Part shown: positions 10,527 through 22,839 of the stretch, one piece after another | How the letters are laid out: each line of letters begins with the position of its first letter | Position numbering within the stretch: position 1 is the stretch's first letter | Assembly (NCBI RefSeq): GCF_001625215.2 | Contig: NC_030385.2 | Coordinates: 26,715,135-26,779,134, forward strand | Source of the DNA: Daucus carota subsp. sativus | Lineage: Eukaryota > Streptophyta > Magnoliopsida > Apiales > Apiaceae | Length of the DNA stretch: 64,000 nucleotides | Direction of reading: 5' to 3' | Position numbers and translations under genes: made by a program | Notes under the pieces: model-generated | Database searches by the model: none | Seen by the model: only the letters and a program-made list of their open reading frames with translations | Told to the model about the DNA's origin: nothing

Positions 10527-13500
10527 ATGATGGCTGGCAGTGAAGGTGATGTTGGGGGTTATAAGGGTTTAGAGGGTGAGACAGAATTGTGTTCACACCA
10601 GGATCTGGTGAATTGTGGTGGGAACAGGTTTGAGGGTGATGGGAATGGGAAAGGCAATGTGGGTGATGATCTTGGTGGTTCTTATGTTTTTGTTAGCGGT
10701 GTCGGTGAGGTTAGGGGTGGTTTTATTGTTGAGGGGAATTCTGATGGGGAGGTTAGAGATGGGGTGGAGTTGAAGGGTGACGGTGGTGGAGGAATTGATC
10801 ATGATTTTGCGGCGGAGGTGGATAAAGAGGTGGACTTGCATGGTGAATTTGTTGGGGAGGTTGTTGAGAGTGTGGCGAGCGGTGAGGTGGAGAATGGTAA
10901 GGATGATTTTGAGGGGACGGTTGAGGGCGGAGTTGAGTTTGAGACGAGAGAGAATTTGGAGGCTGAGGCTGGCAATGGTTTAGAGATTGGAGAGAGTGAG
11001 GGGATGGTTGAGGATCGAGTTAAGTTTGAGCCTGGAGAGGATTCAGAGTCTCGGGATGGAAATGGTTTAGAAATTGGAGAGAGTGGGGTGACAGTGATTG
11101 TATCAGTAGGGGATGGTGATTTGTTGGATAAGAGCATAAAGGATGTGGATCAGGATATTGTAGTCTCAGTATCTGAGGTGGGAGAGAGTGAGCAAGTGGA
11201 TATGATTGGTATGGGGGCTTCTGAATGTGGACTGGGAAAGCTTGATGCTCAGATTGGGGAGGAAGTGTCACAGGAGCCAACTAAGCTGAAGTCTGTAGTG
11301 GGAGATATGGAATCTCAAATTAGAATATCTGCTGATCCATTGCTCTGTGAATTTGAGAAAGATCAGAACAATTTAAAGCAAATAAAAGATTTGAGTAGTG
11401 ATGCAGAACTTATACAGAGCCAGGAGGGGGTGATTAAATTAGACGACACAAATGAAATTGATAAGAGTGTAAAGGCTGTCGAGCAAGATCTCATAGGCTC
11501 GCCTGCAGATTTCGAGGGTAATCGGTCAAACACCTTTGCTTCGTGGGCTGATATATGTGAGTTAGAAGAGATTCAGGCTGGAATTGAGCTTGATATTGGA
11601 GATGGAGATCCGAAGGAGCAAAATGAGCTGAATTCAGTAAAAGAAAGTTTGGAATCTGAAATCAGGACCACAGAATCTGTTAACTGTGCGTCCCATGATC
11701 TTGAAGAAAACCAGGACAAGTCTAAACATATGACGGATTTGGATAGTGAGATTGATGGGAGTGTTCAACTGGGTAGTCAGACTAATGCAGTAGCGGATGA
11801 AGGAGTCAATTGCACGGCTGCTGCAGATGATTTTATAGTTGGTAGAGACAAACACCTTGATGAATGCATTGATGGAAGCCAAAGTGTAGACAAACAGGAT
11901 TCAACTCTCTCAGATGCTGCAAATCCTTTTTCCATGGACAAAGTGCCAATTGAAAGTGGTGAAAAATTCACTGCTGGTACAGATGATTGTGAAGCAGCGG
12001 AACATGAGGCATCCAGAAGTTTTGTAGCTCAGGAAATTGGTGCAGTAAACTCGACAGAACTCGACTCCAATATAACTAAAACTTATGCTGAATCGATTGG
12101 GCATGTTCCAGCTAAAATCTTTAGAAGCAGCTTTGCTAGTATTGATGATGGTACAGTTTCAGACCAAGGACCTGTGGATGCTGACTGCGGAGCTGGCTTA
12201 GTTCAGGGGTATGAAGAAGAAAGAGTAGCCCATGATATCGACACCAGATCTGTTAGAGGTCGAAGTAAAATTTCACAGTTAAATCTTGGGGAACAGAGAA
12301 TTGTATGCACACAATCTCTCGAGCTGAATGGAAACCCTGATGATGGTATAGTGCCACAAGTTCAAAGCGATGAAATTTTGCAGTCTGATTGCAATGATGC
12401 TACAATAACTGATGATGGTACAGTTTCAGACCAAGGACCTGATTATGCTAACTGCGGAGCTGGCCTAGTTCAGGGGTATGAAGCAGGAGTAGCCCATGAT
12501 ACTGACACCAGATCCGTCACAGATCAGTGTAATATTTCACAATTAGATCTTGGGGAACAGAGAAGTGACTGCACACAATCACCCGAGCTGAACGGAAATC
12601 CTGAAGATGCTCATGATGATTGTATAGTGCCACAAGTTCAAAGTGATGACATCTTGTGCTCTGATTGCAATGATGCTACAATAATTGAACCAGAAGTTAG
12701 GCGTCTAGTTTGTCCGATTATAGACAAGTCTGAATTGGAAACTAAGCCTCTTGATACAAAAGATCTGAAGACTGGGATCTTCTCTGTAACTAATGGCAGA
12801 AAATTCAAAAATGGAGTTGATAATGGTCTTTCGAGTTGCGCTCCTAATGATATGAGGTCTGTGATGAAGATTGAGTTTGGTACTATAGACTCGCCAGAGG
12901 AAGTTATTGAATCGGGTTACAGTTCACTTTCCGAATCCCAAGTCTTGAATGGAGACATTGAATGTAACCAGAAACAGGCTATCTTCACAACTGATTCAGT
13001 CGAGTCTGAAAGTTGTGCTGATATGAGTTTTAAAACTGATGTTCAAAATCATTCTGCCATGAACCATTCTGATATGCCTTGCCAAGATTCAACTGTAGCT
13101 AAACGTTCTATTGGTGACTCTGTAGATGGGCAAAGTCTGGTAAATGTGGCGAAAGCAAAGCCATTTCAGTTCCTCGCAAAATTTCCTAGAATTGATGATG
13201 ATAAGATTCGAGAACAGATAAGAGATTCTCAGCTCTTAGTTGAGGATAAGACTGTTCTAAGAGACAATATTAAACGTGAAATCGATATAACAAGGGTATG
13301 TAATCTTGTTGTAATAAGCATTATGATATAATCATATCTTAGTTAATATAATCATTTGAATGCTTCTGTGAACAGGCCAGTCTCCAGTCACTTAGGGATG
13401 AGTTTGAAGCTACAAAGTCAGATGAGAGAGCTGCAAGGAGACTAGTTAAGCTAAAGAGGCAGGAAATAGACTCTGTTCAAGATAAAATTAATAGAGTAAA

Positions 13501-14680
13501 GAATTCAGTTTCAGTTATGGATATTACTAACAGGGTACGCGTTCGCTTTTTGATCCCTTATAATATGATACCCACAATTATAACAACTGAAATCAAATTT
13601 GACTTAAATTTAGTTCATTATGTATAAATTATACTTTGGTGATTTCGTATGCCATAACAATAGATAGCACATATGGAACACATGATGGAGCATGAGACCC
13701 GTCCATTAAAGGAGGAAAGGCAGTTGCTTCACGAAATTAATGTGATGAAGAAGCTACGAGGTCAAATATCTTCAAATGTCTGTTCCCAAGAGGAAGTTAC
13801 TCAGGCTCTGAATGAAGTAGAACCTACAGAGATCCAGCTAAAGGTACGTGTTCCTCTGGTCTCTCTTTGTTAATTTCTGGTCAGATCTTTATATCTCTCA
13901 CTTCATTTCTCCTTGCTCTGAGTTCCAGACTTCCAGTTATACATTAGCAGTTAATTCTTTATGTAGAAGGCGGAACATTATTCGCATGAATCTACTATAT
14001 AATCTTGTTTGTTGGTTTTGTATTTGGCATGTTTAGACATTAAAGAAGGAACTTGGTGATCTCAAGAACAAGGTTTCTAAAGCTGAAGCTGCTGTTATAC
14101 TGCTAGGAAAGGATTACAATGATGAAAGTAGAAGGCTAAGAGAATTACAGGCTCGGTTCCGAGCTGCAAATGATATTCGGCAAAATGCATACAGATATCT
14201 CTTTGGTTTGAAAAGGCAATTGCATGAGAAGGTTTGTTCTCATATTTGCACATTTCTCTCTTTGTCCTATATTAATTGAACCAAGCATATTCTACCAATT
14301 TGATGGAGCTCCACTCTGGCTTCTCTACTTATACATTTTATTGCTACGTTGAATTTAGAAAGATATTGAACCAAAGAATTCAAAAACTGTACAAGGAGAT
14401 TAGAAGTTTAGAACACTGAAGTGACCCAGGGCGTAGATAAGTAGTTGTAAATTCTGTGAATTTTAACTTATTTGGGTAGTATAAATGGTTTGTATGATTT
14501 TGTTACACAGAACATCAAAAATTAAGTTTTGCTCATTGATTGTTTTTAGCTAAATTAACCAAATGTGTAAAGACTTGTATTCACAACACATTAATAGCTT
14601 AAACCCATGACCACACCATCAAAAGCCTTGTGTTTATCCGGGCTGAATTTGTTTCTTTTTCTTCCATGTTACCCCCCCCC

Positions 14681-14711
<31 letters not shown>

Positions 14712-16796
14712 ACAGGTTTTTTTTATTTGGCTTGGGTCCTCCCCTGTCTAGAGCTATCTAAATATTATACCATTGTTTGTAATAAAGATATTGATGTCAC
14801 TTGAGTCCTTTCTATCTGTTTTCTTGTCAATGGAAACAAAATTTCATGATAATTACTAATTATTGGATGGCAATAGAACATTTCAATTTTCCCTGTCAGT
14901 GTCAGATATTGTTCATGCTGGTGTTAAGTTTACTGCAGCAATACCAAAATGTTTAGATTTATGCCTTTTAGTCTTTCACATGTCTCTGGTGCAATATACC
15001 AAAACTAGTGCCAAAGAATGGGTAATAGATAGTATTGGACTGCTGGAGTCTTCTCTGAAAGTCCCTGTGTCAATATTTTTGCTTTTGCAACCTAAATTTG
15101 TCTAGAATATTGAGAAAATATATCAAATCAGAGTGCTGACTCTTGAACTTCTATAAATTTTATGAAAGATCTAATCATTTTGGCTAAGGTGTTGTTTTGA
15201 GTCATTTAAAAACATTAGTGCACTGCTAAAAATCGAAGTACAGTTTCCAATTAAATTACACTGTTTATTAACATCTATTATTAGAAATCACACTCAATAA
15301 GTTGAAAGTTTATTTACAATTATTATATGCCTACTCGTTGTTCGTTATATTCTTGGTGGATACTCATGATTGCCTTACAACAGAATTCATTGGTAAAAGT
15401 CACACATTTGGTGAACTACAGAATATAACACTAGAAGCATCAATATAGTAGATATATTGACTGAAGCAACATAAATTACACTAACAAAAAGTAGTATAAT
15501 GGAGCATTTGACTAAAAATGAATATTACATTGCAGAGTAAGCATTATTGGATGTACAAGGATGATGCAAAGGCAGCTAGTGATTATGCGCTAAACCGAGA
15601 TAAAGAGGCACTTTATCGTCTTTGCGCTAAACAGGTTTATCAGCCTTCCCCTATTTTATTTATTTTCTCTGTTGGATTTTCCTTGGAATAATGTTTGAAA
15701 GTATATTATATAGGTCGAAACGTTCATGGACCTTTGGAACAAGAATGATGAGTTCCGAGAAGATTATGTTAGATGCAACATGAAGAGTACTCTTAGGAGA
15801 TTAAAGACATTGGATGGCCGTTCACTTGGCCCTGATGAGGAGGTACATGTCCTCCCTGTTAATGTGGGTGCAAGAGAGGTTCCGAAATTCTATAATCCTT
15901 CAAGAACAACCAACCTATCATCACCTACAATTTTGAAACAAGAAAACACAGTGGAAGTGGTTGAAGGGGAACAGATAGATGGTAATATCTTGGTGGTGTC
16001 AGAGCCAAAGAGCAAGATGTTGAAAATTAAAACATCTGACAACCCTATTCCGGAGAGTGGCTTGCATACTGGTTCTGGCCAGCTTGAGACTGAGGACACA
16101 AGGGAGGAAGCGAAACAGCAAACAAAGGAGGAGCTGGAATTGGCGATGAAGACTGAGATATTAAGAAAAGAGGAGATTGCTGCAAAGTTGAAGGAGCAAC
16201 TTCGACAGGAGGAGAAAGTGAAAGCTCAGGAAGCGATTGAGAGGAAAAAGAGAAATGCAGACAAGGCCCAAATGAGGGCCGTGTTACGAGCTCAAAAGGA
16301 AGCTGAACAGAAGGAAAAGGTGAACATAATTCCATTTAGTGCATTTATCTGTCTTCAAATTTTTTTACAAGCATGAAATTGTTCCACAAGTTGAATACCT
16401 TGTGTTGTACCCTTGTCTTGATGTTAGAAACTGTTGACTATGTAGGAGAGGGAAAAGCGTTTGCGAAAGAAGGAAAAGAAGAATGGTGATGGTGAAATTG
16501 GCCTAGAACCTCAGACAAACCATATTAAGGATGAGAGTAAGGATAGTGCTCCAACAAAACCTAATAAAACTTCACATTTCAACAAGCACAGCAAAGCAAA
16601 AGCTACTATCCCTCCTGCTCTTCGAAACAGGGGGAAGAGACGCTTGAAACAATTAATGTGGTGGATTTTTGGTGGGCTGATTGTTCTTTTTATATTCTTG
16701 GCGGGGAATGGTGGAGCTTTTAAGAACCTCAGATCTCGGAAAGATGACAGTTTGTTTGGCAACCATCCCCCAGCGCAGCCTATTTGGCAATCTTAG
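10527..16796 (+). CDS. Proton pump-interactor 1-like protein with a giant acidic N-terminal extension
   Basis: Eight coding exons join in frame: 10527-13295, 13376-13534, 13664-13843, 14037-14231, 15536-15634, 15714-16319 and 16446-16796, preceded by leader sequence from 10521 in the first of these (counting the non-coding exon 1 gives eight exons in all). They encode about 1452 residues. The ATG at 10527 is chosen because it follows the 5'-leader acceptor at 10520. Residues 1 to about 870 are acidic and repetitive. The family core begins near 876 (AKPFQFLAKFPRIDDDKIRE) and continues as a coiled coil with EHMMEHETRPLKEERQ and RYLFGLKRQLHEK. A Lys/Glu-rich stretch and a C-terminal membrane anchor (WWIFGGLIVLFIFLAG, about 1408-1423) follow. 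Arabidopsis PPI1 is an ER/plasma-membrane-associated regulator of the P-type H+-ATPase of roughly 600 residues, so this protein is more than twice as long; related long family members may be a better functional match. Confidence 0.9.
12144..12682 (+). repeat. Tandem in-frame duplication in the proton-pump-interactor-like gene
   Basis: Two copies with a period of 267 bp (89 codons) begin at 12144 and 12411. Both open with DDGTVSDQGP and contain CGAGLVQGYE, DTRSV, LGEQR, LELNGNP or PELNGNP, VPQVQSD and DCNDATI. The second copy has a few extra codons. The duplication lies within the large coding exon and keeps the frame. Confidence 0.88.
14672..14714 (+). repeat. Poly-C run followed by CA microsatellite in an intron
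   Basis: About 26 consecutive C followed by (CA)n, inside the 1304-base intron 14232-15535 of the proton-pump-interactor-like gene. The run length is prone to sequencing error. Confidence 0.9.
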
Positions 16797-18707
16797 GCAG
16801 AGGCATTTCTAAATCCTGTTCCTATTTGTCTGGTGTTCACCATGACTAATTTGAGTCTTTTATTTGTTGAACTTGTTTTCAGTTGGCAACATTGCCTTGG
16901 TTTCGTCGCATGTAGATTGTAGAAAAAGGTTCTTTTACTATGTTATGTAAAAACTATGTTATGTAAAAAAATAGGAAAATATAAAAATTTCAGATATGTA
17001 CTAACATAAATCCTGTTTGTCGGTTTATTTTCATGTGCATTTTAAATGTAGTAACAAGCTAAATTAGGGTTTTTTTAGTATGCTAAACGGGTGAGAATCG
17101 TGAGATGGCATTGTTTTCTTGTTTAATTAAGAGTGAAACTGGTTGTATATAACAACTCTTTGTATAGTGTGCATCTATAACCACATTTAGTTCATTTTTG
17201 ATATGGCTAACAACTCTTTGTATAGTGTGCATCTATAATCATATTTAGTTCATTTTTGATTTGGCTAATTTTTATATATGCAGGAGTTATCATTATTAAT
17301 AAGTAGGAATAAACCACGTTTAGCTTATTTTTGATTTGGCTAGTTTTTATATATGAGGGGGTTATCATTATTAATAAATAGGAACTGATCAAAATACATT
17401 AAACTTATAACTTTGGTACTTCACATGTGTACATGGACACATGTTGAAAAAATATATAAACATATACATGATTTCTTCACAGGATGATACCACCTGGTGT
17501 GCTTGACATTAAACATTAATCATAGATCATAGATGTACATGATATTAACAAGTTTGTCCGTATAAGTTATATAGATGGAGAAATTATGCAACAAATTTAT
17601 TCATGTTTAGTTATACGAATAAGCATTATTTGGAGAATGATGTGATCTGACATTTTTTTTTTTACGAATAATAAAATTTTATTGAACATAAAACATAAAA
17701 TAGTCGATTTATTTTCAAATTACTTAACAGATAGAATAATAAATTAGTTATAAAACTTGATTATCTTGAAATATTTTTATAAAATATTATGTAAAATAGG
17801 ATGAAAGTGTCAAACTGGTTTGAGGGTTGAAGGATATGATGATTGTGACCATGTACAGAGGTATAAGGTCCCAGTAAGTTATAAGGTTGTGTCATACAAA
17901 AACAACCGAAGAAGGGTCCATTCAACTCGTTCATATCCTTTGCTCTGTTCCATTATTGACCTCATTAATCCCTAGGTGTGCATTTTTTTTTTTAATTTTA
18001 GCATGTTGTCTTATCCACATCTATATACGTGCAATTAATATATTCACTGAAATAAGTATAAAAAAATTTATGATATATTTTGGGATATCATGCTTTTTTA
18101 TTTGGGAGAAGATATTTATAATGCTTAAATAAAATATAGTACAATATCCATAATACAAACTATAATTTTCATTTTTCATTACATGCTCTTAATCCATAAT
18201 GCACATTTACTTCTAAGAATTTTATTTTATAATCTTTTCACTTATAAATAATATATTTATTATGTCATCAATACAAAGAGATGAATATTGAATAATGTTC
18301 CTCTCATAAAAGATCAAATCAAATAAAAAATAAAAACAATAAATTTTTTGGTCAAAGATAAATACTAATAAACAAAAGAAAATATTATTTTAATAATATT
18401 AGTTTGGACCGCCTTAATGTTTCTAGTAAACTCTCTTTATATAACTATTCATTGAATGTCCTTGTCTTTATACAGTCTTTACCTCTTCTACATACATCCC
18501 CTGCTCTTCCAGCCAACAAGAAACCAAGTGATAAGACCAACTTGAGTTCATCCATATTTTGCACCAGGCTATTTCCAAGGTATAAATTTCAATAATCTTG
18601 TTTGATTTGCGGGTTTTCTTTGGTGTTTGTATTGTAATCTATAAAATGGTAAAATTCTTGATGTTTTTACAGGTTTAATCTGTAATTTCAGGTTGTCAAG
18701 TGAAGTT
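16797..18707. other. Intergenic plus PLATZ 5' leader
   Basis: The 3' leader of the upstream gene probably ends near 16990. A short tandem repeat is at 17149-17390. From about 18480 the plus strand looks like a spliced 5' leader of the PLATZ gene: a donor at TTCCAAG|GTATAA near 18580 and acceptors at TTTACAG (about 18672) and ATTTCAG (about 18690). Nothing else is seen. Confidence 0.4.
17149..17390. repeat. Two overlapping short tandem repeats
   Basis: A unit of about 57 bp (AACAACTCTTTGTATAGTGT, then CATCTATAA and TTTAGTTCATTTTTGAT) occurs twice. It is followed by a unit of about 78 bp (TTTTTGATTTGGCTA, TTTTTATATATG, GTTATCATTATTAATAA) that also occurs twice. Non-coding. Confidence 0.8.
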
Positions 18708-20154
18708 ATGGTAATATGTTTTCCCCTGTTTTAAATTTTAATCTTTTTTGCGTTTGTATCACTTTTCCAAGAGCTGATGCCCTGTTTTGTTGTTAGTTAG
18801 TTTGTATATATGTTACAAGTTACTGATCAGCTGTATAGATGTTACAAGTTACTGATCAGATTAAATTAGTTTGTTTCAGTCTTTCAGAATGAAAACTGAT
18901 ATATGTATGTGGTTTTGATATTGATTATGTTGTAGGTGAGTCCAATTGTTGGAATGGCAACTGATGAGATAAGGCCGCCATGGTTGAAACCACTGCTAAA
19001 AGCTAATTACTTTGTTCCCTGCCCGTCTCATGGCGTCTCGGGCAAAAGTGAATGCAATCTGTACTGTTTGGATTGCATGGGAAATGCCCTGTGTTCTTAC
19101 TGTTTAGTTCATCACAAAGATCACCATGTTATTCAGGTTTGTTTATAATACTTAGAGTTATATGCTTCTATTCAATTTAATTTTTGAATTGTTAGGGGAT
19201 TGAGATTGATTGATGTTTGCAGATAAGGAGGTCTTCGTACCATAATGTGGTGAGAGTGAGTGAAATTCAGAAATACATAGACATAGCTTGTGTTCAAACA
19301 TATATCATCAACAGTGCCAAGATTGTGTTTCTGAATGAGCGTCCACAGCCCAGGCCTGGAAAAGGGGTTACCAATACTTGTGAAATTTGCGGAAGGAGTC
19401 TCCTTGACACTTTCAGATTCTGTTCTCTTGGTTGCAAGGTGAATACTTTTTCTCCCTTTCACATTCTAGGCACTATAAATTTGAAATTGTTAGCAATTCA
19501 AGCATTACGAAGATGGAGTTCTTGGTATAAGTTTTTGGCCGCTTTTGACTAGTGTTTGATTTGTAGTTCAATTTTATCTCATCTTGGTCCCAAGTAATAC
19601 TATTTCAGGATGTCCTACTTCAAGGAACTCTGAATTACAATGATGGAATTAGCTTTGGTGTTTGTAATATTGAATTACTCTTGATAGTTGATCCCTTTTC
19701 TATTAGAAAGAAGATTTAGAATCGTCCTTGTTTGATTATCTAAATGTGGAATTCATTTTCATTATATTTCATCCGTGTATGATGTTGATTGTTAACAGTG
19801 TTGGTTGCCTTTCTTGAATTATAACAGCTTGGGGCCATTATGCGGGGTGAACCAGAGCTCACATTCACACCGAAGTTGAAACACAGTCGAGATGGACTTT
19901 ATGGATCCGACTCCGATGAGCCAACAACCCCAAGAAAGATCCGCAAAAACAATGGCTTTAGTCGTTTCATTGATTCCCCAGTGTTTCCTACTGTTTTTCA
20001 GCATTTCCATAATGGAGGTTTCGACAAATTCCATGGCTCTACTTCAGGAGATGATGAGCAAACTAGTCACAGTATCTCCCCCGGAACACCCCCAATATTC
20101 AATCATCACAGTTCTAGTAGGAGAAAGGGCATTCCGCATCGTGCCCCTTTTTGA
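18708..20154 (+). CDS. PLATZ zinc-binding transcription factor
   Basis: Coding exons are 18708-18710 (the ATG alone, followed directly by a GTAATA donor), 18936-19136, 19223-19438 and 19828-20154, giving 248 residues. The protein reads M then [20 protein letters not shown], the Cys/His-rich zinc-binding part ([26 protein letters not shown]), the conserved [19 protein letters not shown] and [20 protein letters not shown], then [11 protein letters not shown] and CSLGCK, ending in [16 protein letters not shown] proteins are plant-specific DNA-binding factors described as binding AT-rich sequence and repressing transcription. If the ATG-only exon is wrong, the internal Met in GMATDEI (18954) would start a protein six residues shorter. 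Confidence 0.9.
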
Positions 20155-21435
20155 TAATGTCAAGGCTCTTCCATCATCCATCTTGCCCATTGTGGAGCGA
20201 GTGATGTGAACAGGGACCAAAGGTTAGAAACAAAACAGCGGCTTCAATGAATAATCCAAAATGAAGAATCTGTAATGTACATATACATGTAACTGGCTTT
20301 TGTTAGTATCTGGTGTACATATAATCATGCAAGACAAGTAGTTTAAGCTTTTGGCTTTATAGAAAGGGAGGAACGACCTTTGTCTATGTTCCTTATACAA
20401 AGTAGATACTATGCATAGTGGAGGTGGAATATATACTTGTAAATTTTATAATAATGTTGAAAGTTTGTGTGTGTAGTGTTATGGTTTTGAGATGTGATAT
20501 TTTCTTATATACTTGTCGTCGAGGTCGAGACCGATACCATTTAGCGAGTTCGATACCATTGAACCAGGAGTGCATATCTACTCTAAAGAGTAGGAATGGA
20601 GCACATAGTTGAGCGGCTGAATTTATGCAAAATATTGACTTTTGTTGTTGGTGTAAATTCACGGGAAGGCCAATGTCATGGAAAAGCTAAGCTATTTCAG
20701 ACTTGGGGGACACGTAACGCCCACCACTAACAGAGACATGTATGATAAACAATACAGTGAGAAAAATATGGAGTGTGAAAATGGATATGGATATGGACAA
20801 GGAGATGAGGAGGTCTCAATCGGTGACATCCCTATCTGGATTCCAGATGCTTTCTAAGTCATGGTCGACCCAGAAATTCATTACTACAATTATTTTGCAC
20901 CATATCTTGTTTGCCTTGGTGTCTATCTCTAACTTCAATCCACTGGCCACCTACTAAATTTGTATACAAAATTTGCAAGTGGTTCCATCATGTCTAGAAG
21001 AGCCGTGAAGAATCTCAATGGCTGCGCTTCACAGTATTATAATATTTTACGCCACCCACTTATTGTCAATATAATTGGTTCTCAAAATTATTGGATTATA
21101 AAATCCACAAAATTATTATATTCTTGTTTACAGGGATGCTCCTTTTTCTGTTGAGAATAATCGGGTTGGGCTAAAAAAATAGAAATAAGATATTAGTCTT
21201 GTTTCGGATCAGATATTTATGGTATTTGAGCCTATGTTAAATTGTTTTTTAAATTCAACTAAATATTGAATTGTTAAATGCAAAGTAATTTTGGATATTG
21301 GACTGGGTTAAAGGACTTGGACCACAAATCTGAACTATTTAAAATAATTAAACAGGTAAAGTTTGATCTTTCTATAATAATTGGATTACTCACATCAAAT
21401 TGAGAAATGTTATATTAAATTTTTTATATTTATTG
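20155..21435. other. Intergenic, downstream of PLATZ gene
   Basis: The first ~250 bases are the probable 3' leader. A 59-codon plus-strand frame at 20678-20857 and a minus-strand frame at 20393-20662 match no family I know. The rest is AT-rich. Confidence 0.35.
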
Positions 21436-21550
21436 TATTAAAGTGGTAAAGAGCTTATCGTCTGTCGTCCCAGGGTTCGATCCTGACTCACCCTGAATTT
21501 CGTAGAACAGATACTCATTTGTAAGGCTATAAGCCATATTTGTCAAAAAG
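21436..21550 (+). mobile_element. tRNA-derived SINE fragment
   Basis: Box A-like TTAAAGTGGTAAAGAG is followed about 35 bases later by box B GGTTCGATCC, then a body containing GAACAGATACT and TTTGTAAGGC-TATAAGCC, ending TTGTCAAAAA. The box B, body and tail match the minus-strand SINE at 28398-28566, so both belong to one family. Confidence 0.72.
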
Positions 21551-21737
21551 TATAAGGTTGACTCCCGTCAACAATATTAATTTAAAAATATTATGACAAT
21601 CATTAACTATCAAAAATCATCCGTACATTGTATAAAATTGATTTTGGAGAAATAAATTAAAAGTTAGTCATATTTATTTGTAGACATTACATTTGTGCTA
21701 TGTGATCTTATTTGATGCACAGTTGAATTGATTAATT

Positions 21738-22099
21738 TCAGTTTCCTGCATCAAAATGGTTCAAAGGGGTGACACCTTCTTTGTTATCCCCAGTATCTTG
21801 ACAGCAAAATATCAACCAACAACATTCTCCTGTAGGAATACAATCGGGACATGGCCTTCCTGCACCATAAATATAACAAAATTTAAGTTCTTTAAATGTG
21901 GGAAAGTATGAATTAATTAGTTTTCAAGAACATAATGGCAAGACTCCTTTATAGCTTGCTTACTTTTTAAAGGATGATCAGTAAGGGCTCCTACTTGGTT
22001 GAAAGTCGAAACTCGGCTAACTGCAGCCTCCGAGTTTAGGCAGAAAATTGAAAGAAATATTAAGAAGATGCTGGAAATAAGGAGTCTGGAGAATGTCAT
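21738..22099 (-). CDS. Putative secreted cysteine-rich peptide, 85 residues (new small gene)
   Basis: Two exons, 22099-21964 and 21859-21738, are separated by a 104-base intron with a GTAAGC donor and a GTGCAG acceptor, and join in frame to 85 codons plus stop. Residues 1-25 look like a signal peptide (MTFSRLLISSIFLIFLSIFC with cleavage after an Ala near 25). A short linker ends in the dibasic KRR (45-47), and a compact six-cysteine motif follows, CX2CX5CCX4CC (Cys 49, 52, 58, 59, 64, 65), within CPDCIPTGECCWLIFCC. A TATA box sits at the expected distance upstream. I do not recognise the family; a secreted signalling or defence-type peptide is possible. The unspliced first exon alone would give a 60-residue frame without the cysteine motif. 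Confidence 0.68.
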
Positions 22100-22162
22100 T
22101 TTTACAGATAACTATATGACTGAAGGAGAAGACTGAGGCTACAATTTGTTAGCACTACTCTT

Positions 22163-22172
22163 TCTATATATG
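22163..22172 (-). promoter_or_regulatory. TATA box of the cysteine-rich peptide gene
   Basis: On the minus strand the sequence reads CATATATAGAAA, about 65-70 bases upstream of the ATG. That leaves a 5' leader of roughly 35-40 bases, a normal spacing, and supports the small gene being real. Confidence 0.55.
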
Positions 22173-22286
22173 CATGACAGCCTCTACTCTGCCTTTGTAG
22201 ATTTCATGTGATTAATGTTATCCATTTCAATGGATCCCTCGGATACTATATTATATTTAGCTTTTGGTTTCTTATATGATAATTTA

Positions 22287-22551
22287 TACTTTTTCCGTTT
22301 CAAAATACATGTCCACTTTAGAAAACAAAAATTTGTATCAAAATACTTGTCCACTTCAACTTTCAATGTAAAGTTATATTTCCAAAATCAACTCTCCTCC
22401 ACATATTTCAAATTTATATTTCCAAGATCAACCATATACCACACATTGGGTTCAGTTAATGACTTATTACGCCTCTTTTTTCTCAAAATCTACTTTTCTT
22501 AAACTATGTGAATTTTTGAAAGTGGACATCTAATTTGAAACGGAGGGAGTA
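22287..22551. mobile_element. Stowaway-like MITE 1
   Basis: Termini are TACTTTTTCCGTTTCAAA on the left and, inverted, TACTCCCTCCGTTTCAAA on the right, with a matching inner GTCCACTTT, flanked by TA. Non-coding. Confidence 0.75.
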
Positions 22552-22570
22552 TATAAATTGCATTTTATTA

Positions 22571-22839
22571 TACTCCCTCCGTCCCCTTTTACTTGTTCCT
22601 TTTGAAAAAATACGCATCTTAAGGAAAATGTTAGTTGGATATCTTGTTTTCATACATATCCCTAATAAATGTAATGAATTAGATAGAGTTGTGTATATAT
22701 ATATATATGCTAGTCAAACATTGGAAGTTGTTACTTTTTGAAAAAACATACAAAAAATTGCTTTGAAAAGAGAAGTGGACAATTAATTCGGGACAAATTT
22801 TTTTTTAAAGTGGACATGTAAAAGAGGACGGAGAGAGTA
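22571..22839. mobile_element. Stowaway-like MITE 2
   Basis: Termini are TACTCCCTCCGTCCCCTTTT and, inverted, TACTCTCTCCGTCCTCTTTT, with TA at both edges. It lies only 19 bases from the previous element and is of a related but distinct subfamily. Confidence 0.78.

Noticed and set aside
20678..20857. 59-codon plus-strand frame beginning MEKLSYFRLGGHV and ending IPIWIPDAF
   Set aside because: Has an acidic C-terminus and an ATG, but no recognised domain, no promoter signal and overlapping frames of similar quality; kept out of the gene list.
21440..21500. Possible tRNA gene from box A and box B
   Set aside because: No cloverleaf can be drawn and the body and A-tail match a second SINE copy.
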